Assembly (NCBI GenBank): GCA_964499365.1
Contig: CAZCKU010000006.1
Span: 143,572 to 207,571 of the forward strand
DNA from: PALSA-1316 sp964499365
GTDB taxonomy: Bacteria; Nitrospirota; Thermodesulfovibrionia; Thermodesulfovibrionales; UBA6898
Direction of reading: 5' to 3'
DNA: 64,000 bases
Under the pieces are notes generated by a model. The model did not search any database, was not told where the DNA came from, and saw nothing but the letters and a program-made list of their open reading frames with translations. A program made the position numbers and the translations under genes. Below are positions 16,049 to 26,016 of this stretch, piece by piece. The stretch's first letter is position 1, and each line of letters begins with the position of its first letter.

Positions 16049-17143
16049 ATGGGAAGTATTTATGACCTGCTGAAAATCATGATAGAAAAGGGGGCGTCGG
16101 ACCTTCATATTACCACGGGAAGTCCCCCGCGCATGAGGGTCGACGGCAAACTCATCCCGATTGATGCTCCTCCTCTGAACCCGCCGGACACCAAGGCGCT
16201 CTGCTACAGCATACTGACCGATTCCCAAAAGCATAAATTTGAAGAAAACAATGAGCTGGACCTCTCCTTCGGGGTCAAGGGGCTCAGCAGGTTCAGGGGC
16301 AACATCTTTATGCAGCGCGGTGCTGTCGCCGGGGCCTTCAGAACAATCCCCTTTGAGATCAAGACCTTCCAGGATCTCGGGCTGCCTGAAATTGTGAACG
16401 ACCTGGTAAAGAAGCCGAGCGGGCTTATCCTGGTCACCGGGGCTACCGGAAGCGGAAAATCCACAACGCTCGCGGCCATGGTCGACCGTATCAACTCGGA
16501 ACGGTACGACCATATCATAACGGTTGAAGACCCGATCGAATACCTGCACGGCCACAAGAACTGCCTGATCAACCAGCGGGAGGTGAACGCCGACACCTCA
16601 TCGTTCAAGATGGCCCTCAGGTATATCCTCCGGCAGGACCCTGACGTTGTCCTGATCGGTGAGATGAGAGACCTTGAGACGATCGAGGCGGCCCTGACGG
16701 TTGCTGAAACAGGCCACCTTACCCTGGCGACGCTCCATACCAACTCTTCGGTCCAGACGATCAACCGTATCATCGATGTCTTTCCTCCTCACCAGCAGGA
16801 GCAGATCAGAGTCCAGCTGTCGTTTGTTCTCGAGGCTATCCTCTCACAGCAGCTCATCCGGAAGAAGAGCGGCAAGGGCCGGTGCCTGGCGATAGAGCTC
16901 CTGGTACCCAACGCTGCCATCCGGAACCTTATCCGTGAGGACAAGATCCACCAGATCTATTCCTCCATGCAGACCGGCCAGGCAAAGTTCGGCATGCAGA
17001 CGATGAATCAATCCCTGGTGGAGGCCTACTCCAAGGGGCATATCTCCTATGAGGACGCCCTGAGCAGGTCATCGGTGCCGGACGAGATAGTCACCATGCT
17101 CCAAAGAATATCCACCAGCACGCCTGCTGGCCGCGGGAGGTAA
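16049..17143 (+). CDS. pilT: Twitching motility retraction ATPase PilT
   Basis: A 364-residue retraction motor that depolymerises type IV pili. Family start YDLLKIMIEKGASDLHITTG is present. Walker A is GATGSGKSTTLA (about 131-142), the Walker B region is DPDVVLIGEMRDLET and the His box is GHLTLATLHTNSS. The C-terminal helices hold the PilT-type AIRNLIREDK segment. Preceded by an AAGGAG ribosome binding site, 11 bases after pilB. Confidence 0.96.
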   Translation: MGSIYDLLKIMIEKGASDLHITTGSPPRMRVDGKLIPIDAPPLNPPDTKALCYSILTDSQKHKFEENNELDLSFGVKGLSRFRGNIFMQRGAVAGAFRTIPFEIKTFQDLGLPEIVNDLVKKPSGLILVTGATGSGKSTTLAAMVDRINSERYDHIITVEDPIEYLHGHKNCLINQREVNADTSSFKMALRYILRQDPDVVLIGEMRDLETIEAALTVAETGHLTLATLHTNSSVQTINRIIDVFPPHQQEQIRVQLSFVLEAILSQQLIRKKSGKGRCLAIELLVPNAAIRNLIREDKIHQIYSSMQTGQAKFGMQTMNQSLVEAYSKGHISYEDALSRSSVPDEIVTMLQRISTSTPAGRGR

Positions 17144-17149
17144 CTGCAG

Positions 17150-18364
17150 ATGGCGATACTTTTTGAATGGTCGGGCAAGACGAACAAAGGGACGATCGAG
17201 TCAGGCGAGATGACGGCCAACTCGAAAAATGACGTTATTCTTCAGCTCAAAAAGCGCAATATTACGCCCACGATCATAAAGGAAAAAACAAAAAAACCGG
17301 GCCTTTCGCTGCTGAGTATGGGCGGCGGGGTAAACGACAAGGACATCGTCATCTTCACCAGGCAGTTCGCAACGATGATCGATGCCGGTCTGCCCCTTGT
17401 CCAGGCCCTTGAAATCCTCTCGACACAGGTCGAGAACAAGACGCTCGCCAGGACGCTGGTCACGATTAAAGGGGATGTCGAATCCGGCTCGACCTATGCC
17501 GATGCGCTCAGAAAACATCCGAAGGTCTTCACCGACCTGTATGCCAACATGGTCGCTGCCGGCGAGTCGGGCGGTATCCTTGACACCATCCTCAACCGGC
17601 TCGCCGCATACATGGAAAAGGCGATGAAGCTGAAGAAAAAGGTGAAGGGCGCCATGACCTATCCCATCGTCGTCACCGGCATCGCTGTCTTCGTCATCGC
17701 CATCATCATGATCTTCGTCGTCCCGACCTTTTCGAAGATGTTTGCCACTATGGGAGGCAAGCTCCCGATGCCGACGCAGATGGTCATCGATTTCAGTAAT
17801 TTTATCGCCGGCATCGGCGGTGTGATCACCGCGCTGGTCATTGTCGGCATGATTGTAGCCTTCGGCCAGATAAGAAAGAGGGAGAAGGGCAGGGCGATAA
17901 CCGACCGGATGTTCCTGCGGCTCCCGATCTTTGGGATGATCCTGCGGAAGGTCGCTGTTGCCAAGTTTACGCGGACGCTGAGCACGCTCATCAGCAGCGG
18001 CGTCCCCATCCTCGACGGGCTGGAGATTACCGCCAAGACCGCCGGCAACAAGGTCATCGAATATGCGGTCTTTGATGTGCGGCAGGCTGTCTCCGAAGGT
18101 AAGACCCTTGCGGAGCCGCTGATGAAATCCAAGGTCTTCCCCCCGATGGTGACCCATATGATCTCTGTCGGTGAATCGACCGGTGCACTCGACACCATGC
18201 TCAGCAAGATAGCCGACTTCTATGACGATGAGGTCGACGCTGCGGTCAACAACCTTACGGCCATGATGGAGCCGATGCTGATGGTCTTCCTCGGTGGCTC
18301 GGTCGGCTTTATTGTTATCGCCATGTATCTCCCGATCTTCAAGCTTATTACACTCATAAAATAG
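17150..18364 (+). CDS. pilC: Type IV pilus inner-membrane platform protein PilC
   Basis: A 404-residue GspF-family integral membrane protein that links the PilB/PilT motors to the growing pilus. It starts with a soluble segment (FEWSGKTNKGTIESGEMTA) and contains two GspF repeats. The first begins IVIFTRQFATMIDAGLPLVQ and the second AVAKFTRTLSTLISSGVPIL. Three predicted membrane helices lie near 170-195, 220-240 and at the C-terminus (FLGGSVGFIVIAMYLPIFKL). Normal length. Six bases after pilT. Confidence 0.95.
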   Translation: MAILFEWSGKTNKGTIESGEMTANSKNDVILQLKKRNITPTIIKEKTKKPGLSLLSMGGGVNDKDIVIFTRQFATMIDAGLPLVQALEILSTQVENKTLARTLVTIKGDVESGSTYADALRKHPKVFTDLYANMVAAGESGGILDTILNRLAAYMEKAMKLKKKVKGAMTYPIVVTGIAVFVIAIIMIFVVPTFSKMFATMGGKLPMPTQMVIDFSNFIAGIGGVITALVIVGMIVAFGQIRKREKGRAITDRMFLRLPIFGMILRKVAVAKFTRTLSTLISSGVPILDGLEITAKTAGNKVIEYAVFDVRQAVSEGKTLAEPLMKSKVFPPMVTHMISVGESTGALDTMLSKIADFYDDEVDAAVNNLTAMMEPMLMVFLGGSVGFIVIAMYLPIFKLITLIK

Positions 18365-18369
18365 CGGCG

Positions 18370-19962
18370 ATGGCAGAACATGCCATGATGTCCAGGATAA
18401 GGGCCCTGATCTTCTTCAGGGCCCTCTTCGTTTCACTCCTCCTCGGGTCGGCCTTCCTCTTCAGGATCGAGCATTTCTACGCCCATCCGCGTGCTATTTC
18501 AGCCTTTATCATTTCCCTGTACCTCCTGACGATCGCATACTCGCTGATGGCCGGACGGGTGCGCAACCTCCGGCTTTTTGCCTATGCGCAGCTGGTCCTG
18601 GATGTCGGCGCCGAGATCATCCTGGTCTCGCTCACCGGAGGCATCGAAAGCCTGTTTTCGTTTGTACTGATCCTGACCATTCTGTCATCCAGCATTGTCA
18701 TTAACAGCAGGGCGGGCTACATTATCGCCAGCCTCAGCAGCATCCTCTACGGGGTCATGCTGGACCTGCAGTTTTACCGTTTCCTGCCCTTCAATACAGA
18801 AACCCCCCTGTCGGAAAAGGTATTTCTCTATAACATCTTTGTCCATCTGCTCGCCTTCTATGTAACGGCCTATCTGGGCGGCTACCTTTCTCACCGGCTC
18901 GCAAAGACCGAGCTGCTGCTTGAAGAGCAGGATACGCAGCTGAAGGACCTTGAGCTTTTCAATGTGAAGGTTATCGAGAGCCTCCCCAGCGGACTCTTCA
19001 CCAGCGACGTCTCCGGCAGGATACTGATCTTCAACCGTGCGGCTGAAAAAATAACCGGACGCAGCCGGCAAGAGGTGATCGGCCGTCAGATAGGGGAGGT
19101 GCTTCCCTGCCTGCCGGGGCCTCTGCAGGCAGGGCGCAGGGAGGAGGTCATCACTGTCGGTTCCGGCAGCAGGAAGATTATCGGCATCACCATTTCGGTG
19201 CTTGAGGATATCAGCGGAAAAGGCACGGGCCATATCGGCGTCTTCCAGGACCTGACACAGCTGAAGAAACTTGAGGCCGAGATCCAGCAGAAGGAAAAAT
19301 GGGCGGCTATCGGAGAGCTCTCCTCGAATATCGCGCATGAGATCAGGAACCCCCTGGCATCGATGAAGGGTTCGCTTGAAATGCTCAGGGACAGCCAGAT
19401 ACCTGAGAAGCACAGGGACCGGCTGATGGACATCGCGCTCCACGAGATGGAGCGGCTGAATAATATCATCACCGACTTTCTTACCTACTCCCGGCCGAAG
19501 CCGCTGGAGCTGCAGAAGGTTGACCTGCACCTCATCCTCGATGAGACCCTCGTCCTGCTGAAAAACATCGGTATGGACAGGGGGAATATCGTGATTGCGA
19601 GGGAGTTCAGCGGCCAGCTGCACGCACTGGTTGACCCGCAGAAGATCCGGCAGGTCTTCTGGAACCTCGGCACGAACGCAATCGAGGCAATGCGCGACGG
19701 GGGAAGACTGACGGTCGGGACACAGGTCAGCCCGGAGCAGATCACCATATCCTTTGAGGACACGGGGGCCGGAATCGATCCGGCTGACCTTGACCGCATA
19801 TTCTATCCGTTCTTTACGACAAAGGACGCAGGGACCGGGCTTGGGCTTTCGATTGCGTACCGGATCATGGAAGAGCATCAGGGCACGATTACCGTCAGCA
19901 GTACCCCTGGTATAAAAACAATATTTACCATTATACTAAGGAGTCGTCATGGAGAGCTCTAA
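18370..19962 (+). CDS. pilS: PilS-like membrane sensor histidine kinase
   Basis: A 530-residue sensor kinase. About six hydrophobic segments fill residues 10-180, as in PilS. A PAS domain follows (about 197-300, IESLPSGLFTSDVSGRILIF). The HisKA box is SSNIAHEIRNPLASMKG (phospho-acceptor His near 323), then an HATPase domain with NLGTNAIEAM, DTGAGI and GTGLGLSIA. It should phosphorylate the adjacent NtrC-type regulator, controlling sigma-54 genes such as the pilin gene. In Pseudomonas, PilS senses unassembled pilin through its membrane part. The gene overlaps pilR by 14 bases. Confidence 0.9.
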   Translation: MAEHAMMSRIRALIFFRALFVSLLLGSAFLFRIEHFYAHPRAISAFIISLYLLTIAYSLMAGRVRNLRLFAYAQLVLDVGAEIILVSLTGGIESLFSFVLILTILSSSIVINSRAGYIIASLSSILYGVMLDLQFYRFLPFNTETPLSEKVFLYNIFVHLLAFYVTAYLGGYLSHRLAKTELLLEEQDTQLKDLELFNVKVIESLPSGLFTSDVSGRILIFNRAAEKITGRSRQEVIGRQIGEVLPCLPGPLQAGRREEVITVGSGSRKIIGITISVLEDISGKGTGHIGVFQDLTQLKKLEAEIQQKEKWAAIGELSSNIAHEIRNPLASMKGSLEMLRDSQIPEKHRDRLMDIALHEMERLNNIITDFLTYSRPKPLELQKVDLHLILDETLVLLKNIGMDRGNIVIAREFSGQLHALVDPQKIRQVFWNLGTNAIEAMRDGGRLTVGTQVSPEQITISFEDTGAGIDPADLDRIFYPFFTTKDAGTGLGLSIAYRIMEEHQGTITVSSTPGIKTIFTIILRSRHGEL

Positions 19963-21319
19963 GGGCAAAATACTCGTCATCGAAGACGAACAGAGCATGC
20001 GGGAGGTGCTGAAGATCCTCCTGGAAGAAGAGTCCTATGACGTCACCACCGCCCCGGACGGCACCAGGGGGATCGAGCAGGTCAGGGGCAACCTCTACGA
20101 CCTGGTCATAACTGATCTCAAAATGCCGGGCGCCGACGGATTTGAGGTCCTGCGCAGGGTCAAGGAACTTTCCCCCGACACGCTGGTGATAATGGTGACC
20201 GCCTTCGGGACGACCGAATCTGCCATTGAGGCCATGAAGATGGGGGCCTATGATTACATCCACAAACCCTTCAAGATCGATGAAATACGGCTGATCGTCA
20301 GGAAGGCGTTCGAAAAGAAGAAGCTCCGCGAAGAGCTTGCCCTTCTCCGTGAAAAATTTCAGGCCTCCTACCGGCTCGAAAATATCATCGGCAAGAGTTC
20401 CAGGATGCAGGAGCTGTTCAAACTTATCCCGAAGGTGGCAAACAGCAGTTCGACCGTGCTGATTACCGGGGAGAGCGGCACGGGCAAGGAACTGGTTGCT
20501 GCCGCGCTGCACAACCTCAGCCCGAGGAAGAACAAGAGCTTTGTCACGATCAACTGCGCGACATTCCCCGAGGGTCTCCTTGAATCGGAGATGTTCGGCC
20601 ATGTCAGGGGTGCCTTTACCGGTGCCTACCAGAATAAGGCCGGCCTTTTCGAAGTCGCCAATGGCGGCACGTTCTTTCTTGACGAAATAGGCGAGATGCC
20701 GCCTTCCCTTCAGTCGAAGCTGCTGCGGGTCCTTGAAAACGGGACCTTCAGGCGTGTCGGCGGCACCTCGGACATCACGGTCGACGTACGTGTCATCTCC
20801 GCAACCAATAAAAACATCGTGGAGGCCGTGGCAGCCGGAGAGTTCAGGGAAGACCTTTATTACCGGCTGAACGTTGTGCCGGTTGTGCTCCCGCCGCTGA
20901 GGGAGAGAAAAGAGGATATCCCGCTGCTGATCGACCATTTTCTGGCGAAATATTCCCGCAACTCGCTCAAGGTATCTCCGGAGGCCCTGAGCCTGCTGAT
21001 CAACTATCACTGGAAGGGAAATGTCAGGGAACTTGAAAATATCATCGAGAGGCTGGTCCTCCTGTGCGACAGGGACATCCTGATGCCGGAAGACATACCG
21101 GATGAAATCAGCCGCTGCCGGGATGACGCAGCCTGCCTGCCGCAGATCGGCGAAGGGACGATCGACCTGGAGAAGATCCTGGAGAAGATAGAAAGGGATT
21201 ATCTCTGCAGGGCGCTCGAAATGACCCATGGCATGAAGACCGAGGCAGCGGCCAAGCTCGGCCTCTCGTTCCGCTCCTTCAGACACAGACTGCATAAATA
21301 CGGGATCGCACGGCCATGA
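19949..21319 (+). CDS. pilR: PilR-like sigma-54 response regulator
   Basis: A 456-residue NtrC-family activator. The receiver domain (1-120) has phospho-acceptor Asp56 in VITDLKMPG. The AAA+ domain (about 145-385) carries Walker A GESGTGKE (about 174), the sigma-54 contact loop GAFTGA (about 221) and the Walker B region GTFFLDEIGEM. A Fis-type helix-turn-helix ends the protein (TEAAAKLGLSFRSFRHRLHK). It is expected to activate RpoN-dependent promoters, probably of pilus genes; none is visible in this window. Coupled by overlap to pilS and to the next gene. Confidence 0.92.
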   Translation: MESSKGKILVIEDEQSMREVLKILLEEESYDVTTAPDGTRGIEQVRGNLYDLVITDLKMPGADGFEVLRRVKELSPDTLVIMVTAFGTTESAIEAMKMGAYDYIHKPFKIDEIRLIVRKAFEKKKLREELALLREKFQASYRLENIIGKSSRMQELFKLIPKVANSSSTVLITGESGTGKELVAAALHNLSPRKNKSFVTINCATFPEGLLESEMFGHVRGAFTGAYQNKAGLFEVANGGTFFLDEIGEMPPSLQSKLLRVLENGTFRRVGGTSDITVDVRVISATNKNIVEAVAAGEFREDLYYRLNVVPVVLPPLRERKEDIPLLIDHFLAKYSRNSLKVSPEALSLLINYHWKGNVRELENIIERLVLLCDRDILMPEDIPDEISRCRDDAACLPQIGEGTIDLEKILEKIERDYLCRALEMTHGMKTEAAAKLGLSFRSFRHRLHKYGIARP

Positions 21320-22284
21320 AGATGAAGCTCGGAGAAGCTCTGGTGAAGGACAGTCTCATCACGCGGGACCAGCTGAAGGAGGCCCTTGAACGCCAGGTCA
21401 TTTTCGGAGGCAGGATCGGGACGAATATTGTCGAGCGGGGCTTTCTGAAGGAGGCCGACCTGGCCGCCTTTCTGAGCCGCTACTTCAGGGTCCCTGCCGT
21501 GGACGTTAAACTGCTGGCCTCGATCGAGGGTGAGATCATCGAATGCATCACCAGGGATGTGGCTGAAAAGTACCGCGTCATCCCCTTTAAGAAGGACCGC
21601 AAGAGGCTTCACGTGGCGATGATGGAACCGAATGTGGTCCAGAATATTGATGAGCTGCGCTTCAGGACCAACTATGACATTATCCCCTATATCATCACCG
21701 AGATGCGCCTGCTGTATGCCCTCGAAAAATATTACGGCATTGAGCGCAACCTGCGGTATATCAGCACGACCCAGCTCACCGATGAGGACAAGCCGGCCCC
21801 GCAGGATAACAAGGCGGAACTCCTGAAGCTCAAGGAGAGCTTTGCCGGCGCCCGCGAAAAAGAGGAGATCGTCGGGCTCCTGCTCCATGCAGCAGGAAAG
21901 ATCTACTCGCGGGTCGGAATGTTCCTTCTGAAATCCGGGGGCGTAACCGGGTGGAAGGCCAAGGGATTGAATGTGGAGAATGAGGAATTCAGGCCGCACC
22001 CGAATTCGCTCTTTGCCGAGGTGGTCGCCCGCAAGACCTATTACCGGGGCCCGCTGCTGAAGGTGCCGGCAAATGACCCCCTGATTAAAATAGTGGGGGG
22101 GACCCCGCAGGACTGTCTCGTTATCCCCATCCTGATCCGCGATAAGGTCATCGGCCTGCTCTATGTTGACAACGGCATCGCCTCGGTGCTGGATGCCAAC
22201 CTCGGATATATCAACAGCATCGTTTCAATGGCATCGATCAGCTTCGAGATCACGATCCTCAGGAGAAAGATCTTCGATCTCTAG
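21316..22284 (+). CDS. MshEN domain protein with GAF-like C-terminus
   Basis: A 322-residue protein beginning with a domain like the N-terminus of PilB (LGEALVKDSLITRDQLKEAL, then VERGFLKEADLAAFLSRYF), about residues 1-150. The PilB ATPase domain is absent. The C-terminal half (about 175-315) looks like a GAF fold (LLHAAGKIYSRVGMFLLKSG, then VIPILIRDKVIGLLYVDNG). MshEN domains can bind cyclic-di-GMP, so this may be a regulatory adaptor of the pilus machine; that is inference. Its start overlaps pilR by 4 bases. Confidence 0.75.
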   Translation: MKMKLGEALVKDSLITRDQLKEALERQVIFGGRIGTNIVERGFLKEADLAAFLSRYFRVPAVDVKLLASIEGEIIECITRDVAEKYRVIPFKKDRKRLHVAMMEPNVVQNIDELRFRTNYDIIPYIITEMRLLYALEKYYGIERNLRYISTTQLTDEDKPAPQDNKAELLKLKESFAGAREKEEIVGLLLHAAGKIYSRVGMFLLKSGGVTGWKAKGLNVENEEFRPHPNSLFAEVVARKTYYRGPLLKVPANDPLIKIVGGTPQDCLVIPILIRDKVIGLLYVDNGIASVLDANLGYINSIVSMASISFEITILRRKIFDL

Positions 22285-22318
22285 GCCGCAGCCCCCCGGG
22301 AAGGGCGCCGGGAACGGG

Positions 22319-23083
22319 TTACGGTATAATCCTCTGTCGTCCGGTATAGATATTCATGCGGTCACCCCGGACAAACCCGATCATCGTAAGCCCTGTCTGG
22401 TCGGCGATCTCGACCGCAAGACTCGTGGGGGCCGCCCTGCTGACCAGCACGGGGATGCCGCACCGCGAGCATTTCAGGGCTATCTCTGAAGACAGCCTCC
22501 CGCTGGCGAGCAGCATCTTCCCGCCGAGTGCAATATTTTCGAGGATAGCATACCCGATCACCTTGTCCACGGCGTTATGCCGCCCGATATCCTCGGCAAA
22601 GGCAAGCATGGTCCTGCCGTCAGTAAGCGCCGCACTGTGAACGCCCCCGGTGATACGGTACACCTCTGATTTTTTCTGGAACTCCCTGAAGACCTCGCGT
22701 ATCGCCCCGAGGCCGAACTGCGAGCCGTCGTCCAGGATCCTCTGCGGAAGGCCTTTCATGAGGCTGATGCCGCCGGCACAGCCGGAGGTGATCGTCCTTT
22801 CGACAGACGTATTCACGGTGCCGGCAGAAGGGATGTCGACAAGAATATCATCCCCGTGAACAATGCTGATCCTGTCGGCGCACCACTCCCCGCTGATCAG
22901 GCCCTCATTATAGATGACCCCGACGATGAACTCCCTGATCATGACCGGGGAGCAATAGAGATTCAGGACGTTCTGTCCGTTGACCGAGATCCTGACCTTC
23001 TTTTCGATTGCGATCAGGTCTTCAGCTTCTTCGATCTGCCCTTCCCTGACCCTGGTGATTTGTATCGTCTTGTATGGTTCCAT
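22319..23083 (-). CDS. fdhD: Formate dehydrogenase sulfurtransferase FdhD
   Basis: About 254 residues. FdhD passes sulfur to the molybdenum-bis-PGD cofactor and is needed for active formate dehydrogenase. Family features are VRISVNGQNVLNLYCSP near the N-terminus, a conserved Cys in ERTITSGCAGGIS (about 125), RITGGVHSAALTDG, and AFAEDIGRHNAVDKVIGYA. The start at 23083 begins right before the conserved region; an in-frame ATG 21 codons upstream cannot be excluded. It lies 3' of the formate dehydrogenase operon on the same strand, separated by an oppositely oriented tRNA. Confidence 0.93.
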   Translation of the reverse strand: MEPYKTIQITRVREGQIEEAEDLIAIEKKVRISVNGQNVLNLYCSPVMIREFIVGVIYNEGLISGEWCADRISIVHGDDILVDIPSAGTVNTSVERTITSGCAGGISLMKGLPQRILDDGSQFGLGAIREVFREFQKKSEVYRITGGVHSAALTDGRTMLAFAEDIGRHNAVDKVIGYAILENIALGGKMLLASGRLSSEIALKCSRCGIPVLVSRAAPTSLAVEIADQTGLTMIGFVRGDRMNIYTGRQRIIP

Positions 23084-23185
23084 GCCCGGGGATGCTCCGC
23101 GTCCTTTCTTCCCTGCCCTTGTATTTTCAGCTGCGGCTGCAGTCAACTTGACTTTCGGCAGCCAAGATTCTTATTATGTCCGATA

Positions 23186-23262
<77 letters not shown>

Positions 23263-23297
23263 TTTTTCCTGATATTCCGCGGGTATAAACGCAAGAA

Positions 23298-23326
23298 GGC
23301 CGGGGCTGAGATCATCAGCCCCGGCC
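23298..23326. terminator. Hairpin terminator between tRNA-Pro and fdhA
   Basis: A perfect 12-bp stem, GGCCGGGGCTGA with TCAGCCCCGGCC, around a five-base loop. It ends ten bases before the fdhA stop. On the plus strand it is followed by CTTGTATTTTC and on the minus strand by TTCTTG, so it may stop both the tRNA and the formate dehydrogenase transcripts. The U-tracts are weak. Confidence 0.6.
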
Positions 23327-23335
23327 CTTGTATTT

Positions 23336-26014
23336 TCAGCCCCTGGCCAGCACCGGCTCTATCGACACGGCAGCGACTTTATATTCCGGGATCTTCACTA
23401 TCGGGTCGAGGGCGTCGATTGTCAGCAGATTCGCCGCGGCCTCGTGATAATGCATCGGCATGAAGACAAGCCCTGCGGGGATCTTCGAGGTAACGCGAGC
23501 GCGGACCTCAAGCTCGCCGCGCCGCGATCTGACCCTCACCAGCCCATGGTTGTCGACCCCGAGTCTGCCTGCGTCCGCAGGATTTATCTCGATATACGGC
23601 GTCCCCGCATGCTCTTCGATCGGCACGACGCGTCTCGTCATCGTCCCTGAGTGATACTGGAACAGGTTCCGGCCGGTTGTGAGCACAAACGGGTAATCCG
23701 CACTCGCAATCTCGGCAGGCGGCGTATACGGAACCGCGCTAAAGGCAACCTTGCCCTTCGGGAAGCCGTCCTTGTAGAGGTACCCGGTGCCCGGGTGCTC
23801 CTTTGTCGGACAGGGCCACTGCAGGCCCTGCTGCGCGATGCGGGCATAGTCGATGCCAGCCAGCGCAGGCCAAACGCTTCCAAACTCCTCGAAGGCACCT
23901 GCGGGATCGCTGAAGCTCATGTCATACCCGAACCGTGCGGCCAGCTCAAGAATGATAGCAAGATCTCCCTTTGCCTCGCCCGGGGCTTCAACCGCCTTCC
24001 TGACGCGCTGCACCCTTCGCTCGGTATTCGAAAACGTCCCGTCCTTCTCTGCGGCGCAGGAAGCAGGCAGCACGATATCCGCAAGCCTCGCGGTCTCGGT
24101 CATGAAGATGTCCTGGACCACCAGGAAATCGAGATTTTCGAGAGCGTGCACCGTGTGATGCATGTTCGGGTCGGTCAAAACAGGGTTTTCTCCCATGATA
24201 TACATCGCCCTGATCTTTCCTGAGACCGCCTCGTTCATCATCTCAGTCGCGGTCAGCCCCGCTGCCGGAGAAAGCGGGACGCCCCATGCCTTTTCGAACT
24301 TTTCCCTGACCTCAGGCAGGTCCACGCGCTGGTATCCCGGGTAGACATTGGGGAGACATGCTGCATCGGATGCGCCCTGAACATTGTTCTGGCCCCTCAG
24401 GGGGTTCACGCCGGTTGACGGCCTGCCGATGTTGCCTGTCAGCGTGGCGAGGTTCGCAATCGCCCGTACGTTGTCGGTGCCGCAGGCGTGCTGCGTAATC
24501 CCCATGGTATAGAAGATGCCCGCGCGCCTGGACCCTCCGTAAAGACGGGCAGCCCGGATGATCGTCTCCTGCGGTACGCCGGTTATCGTCTCGACATACT
24601 CAGGGGTAAACTCTTCGAGCGATTTTTTCCACTCCTCAAAACCCTCGGTCTTTTCACCGATAAACTGGTCGTTCTGGAGACCTTCCTTTACGATTACACG
24701 GGCAATCCCGTTGAGCAGCGGAATGTCGGTTCCGGGTCTCATATTGATGAAGAGCTCCGAAAATTTCACCATCGGCACCTTCCGCGGGTCTGCGACAATA
24801 ATCTTCGCCCCTTTGCGGAACGCCTTTATCATCCTGTTGGCGATGACCGGGTGGGTCTCCTTGGTGTTCGAACCAATGATGAAGATCACCTCCATGTCCT
24901 CGATCTCGCTGAGCGAATTGGTCATTGCACCTGATCCGAATATGGCGGCCAGACCGGCCACCGTGGGGCTGTGTCAGAGTCGGGCGCAGTGGTCGACGTT
25001 ATTCGTACCGACCGCTGCGCGTATGAATTTCTGGAAGGCGTAGTTCTCTTCGTTGGTGCAGCGTGCAGAGGAAAGACCGGCGATGGCGTCAGCGCCATGC
25101 CCGGACCTTATTTCCTTCAGCCTGTCGGCAATGAGGTCGAGCGCATCATCCCATGACGCTTCAACAAAGACACCATCTTTTTTTATCAGCGGTTTCCTCA
25201 GCCGGTCAGGGCTGCTGACATACTTATAGGCAAACCGCCCCTTGACACAGAGCAGGCCCTCGTTGAGCGTGTCATCCTTCGAGGTAACCCGGATGATCTC
25301 GTTGTCCTTGACGTGATAGGTGAGCGTACAGCCGGTGCCGCAGTAGGGGCAGGTCGAATCGACCTCCCTGACCCCGATCTGGCGCCCCTTCTTCGACCAG
25401 AGTTTTCCGGTCAGCGCCCCGGTCGGGCAGACAGAGACACACTGCCCGCAGAACTCGCAGCTGAGGTCCTCTTCAAATGAGGTACAGATCTTGGCATCGA
25501 AGCCGCGGAAGCCGAACTCGATCGCCTCGACGCCCTGGACCTCGTCGCATATCTTGACGCACCTGCCGCACATGATGCATTTCTCGAGATCACGCTCGAT
25601 GAACGGGTTGCCGTCTTTTTTGGCATACTGTCTGCGCTCGCCTTCGAAGCGGTTCTCCCGTATGCCGTACTCATAGGCAAGTTCCTGCAGGGTGCAGGCG
25701 CCGGCCTGTTCGCAGACCATGCAGTCGTTGGGGTGGTCGGAAAGTATGAGTTCAAGCACGGTCTTCCTGAGCCGCTCGATCGTCGGGCTGGTCGTGACGA
25801 CCTCCATGCCCTCGCTGACCGGCGTGGTACAGGAGGTGACCGGACGGGGCATGCCCTTGATCTCGACCAGGCAGAGGCGGCAGCCGCCAAACGGGGTCAG
25901 TTTCGGATGCTGGCAGAGGGCGGGGATATAGATCCCTGATTTCCGTGCGGCCTCAAGGACCGTTGTCCCTTCAGGCACAACCGCTTCTGTATTATTTATT
26001 TTCAGGTTAACCAT
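23336..26014 (-). CDS. fdhA: Selenocysteine formate dehydrogenase catalytic subunit, read through UGA
   Basis: An 892-residue molybdopterin formate dehydrogenase, if the in-frame TGA at 24974-24976 is read as selenocysteine (residue 347). The context VDHCARL-U-HSPTVAG is the family active site, where Sec or Cys ligates Mo. An N-terminal 2Fe-2S domain (about 1-75, HPKLTPFGGCRLCLVEIKG), a NADH_G-like segment with HPNDCMVCEQAG and two 4Fe-4S motifs (CIMCGRCVKICD, CEFCGQCVSVCP) feed electrons toward the NuoEF-like partners. A further cluster is at CPYCGTGC. The start at 26014 follows AGGAAGGAG. Two bases separate it from nuoF, so the three genes form an NAD-linked, possibly bifurcating, formate dehydrogenase. 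A naive annotation would split it into two genes. Confidence 0.93.
24944..24976 (-). promoter_or_regulatory. Bacterial SECIS element in fdhA
   Basis: Directly after the UGA, the minus strand folds GGTGGCC with GGCCGCC (24962-24956 with 24950-24944), a 7-bp stem with one G-U pair. The apical loop is GGUCU, the loop of the E. coli fdhF SECIS that SelB recognises. The 18-base distance from UGA to loop is also the same as in fdhF as I recall it. Confidence 0.88.
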
Positions 26015-26016
26015 GA

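Noticed and set aside
24962..24976. fdhA as two genes or a pseudogene split by a stop
   Set aside because: The stop is a UGA in the conserved active-site context with a matching SECIS, so readthrough as selenocysteine is the better account.
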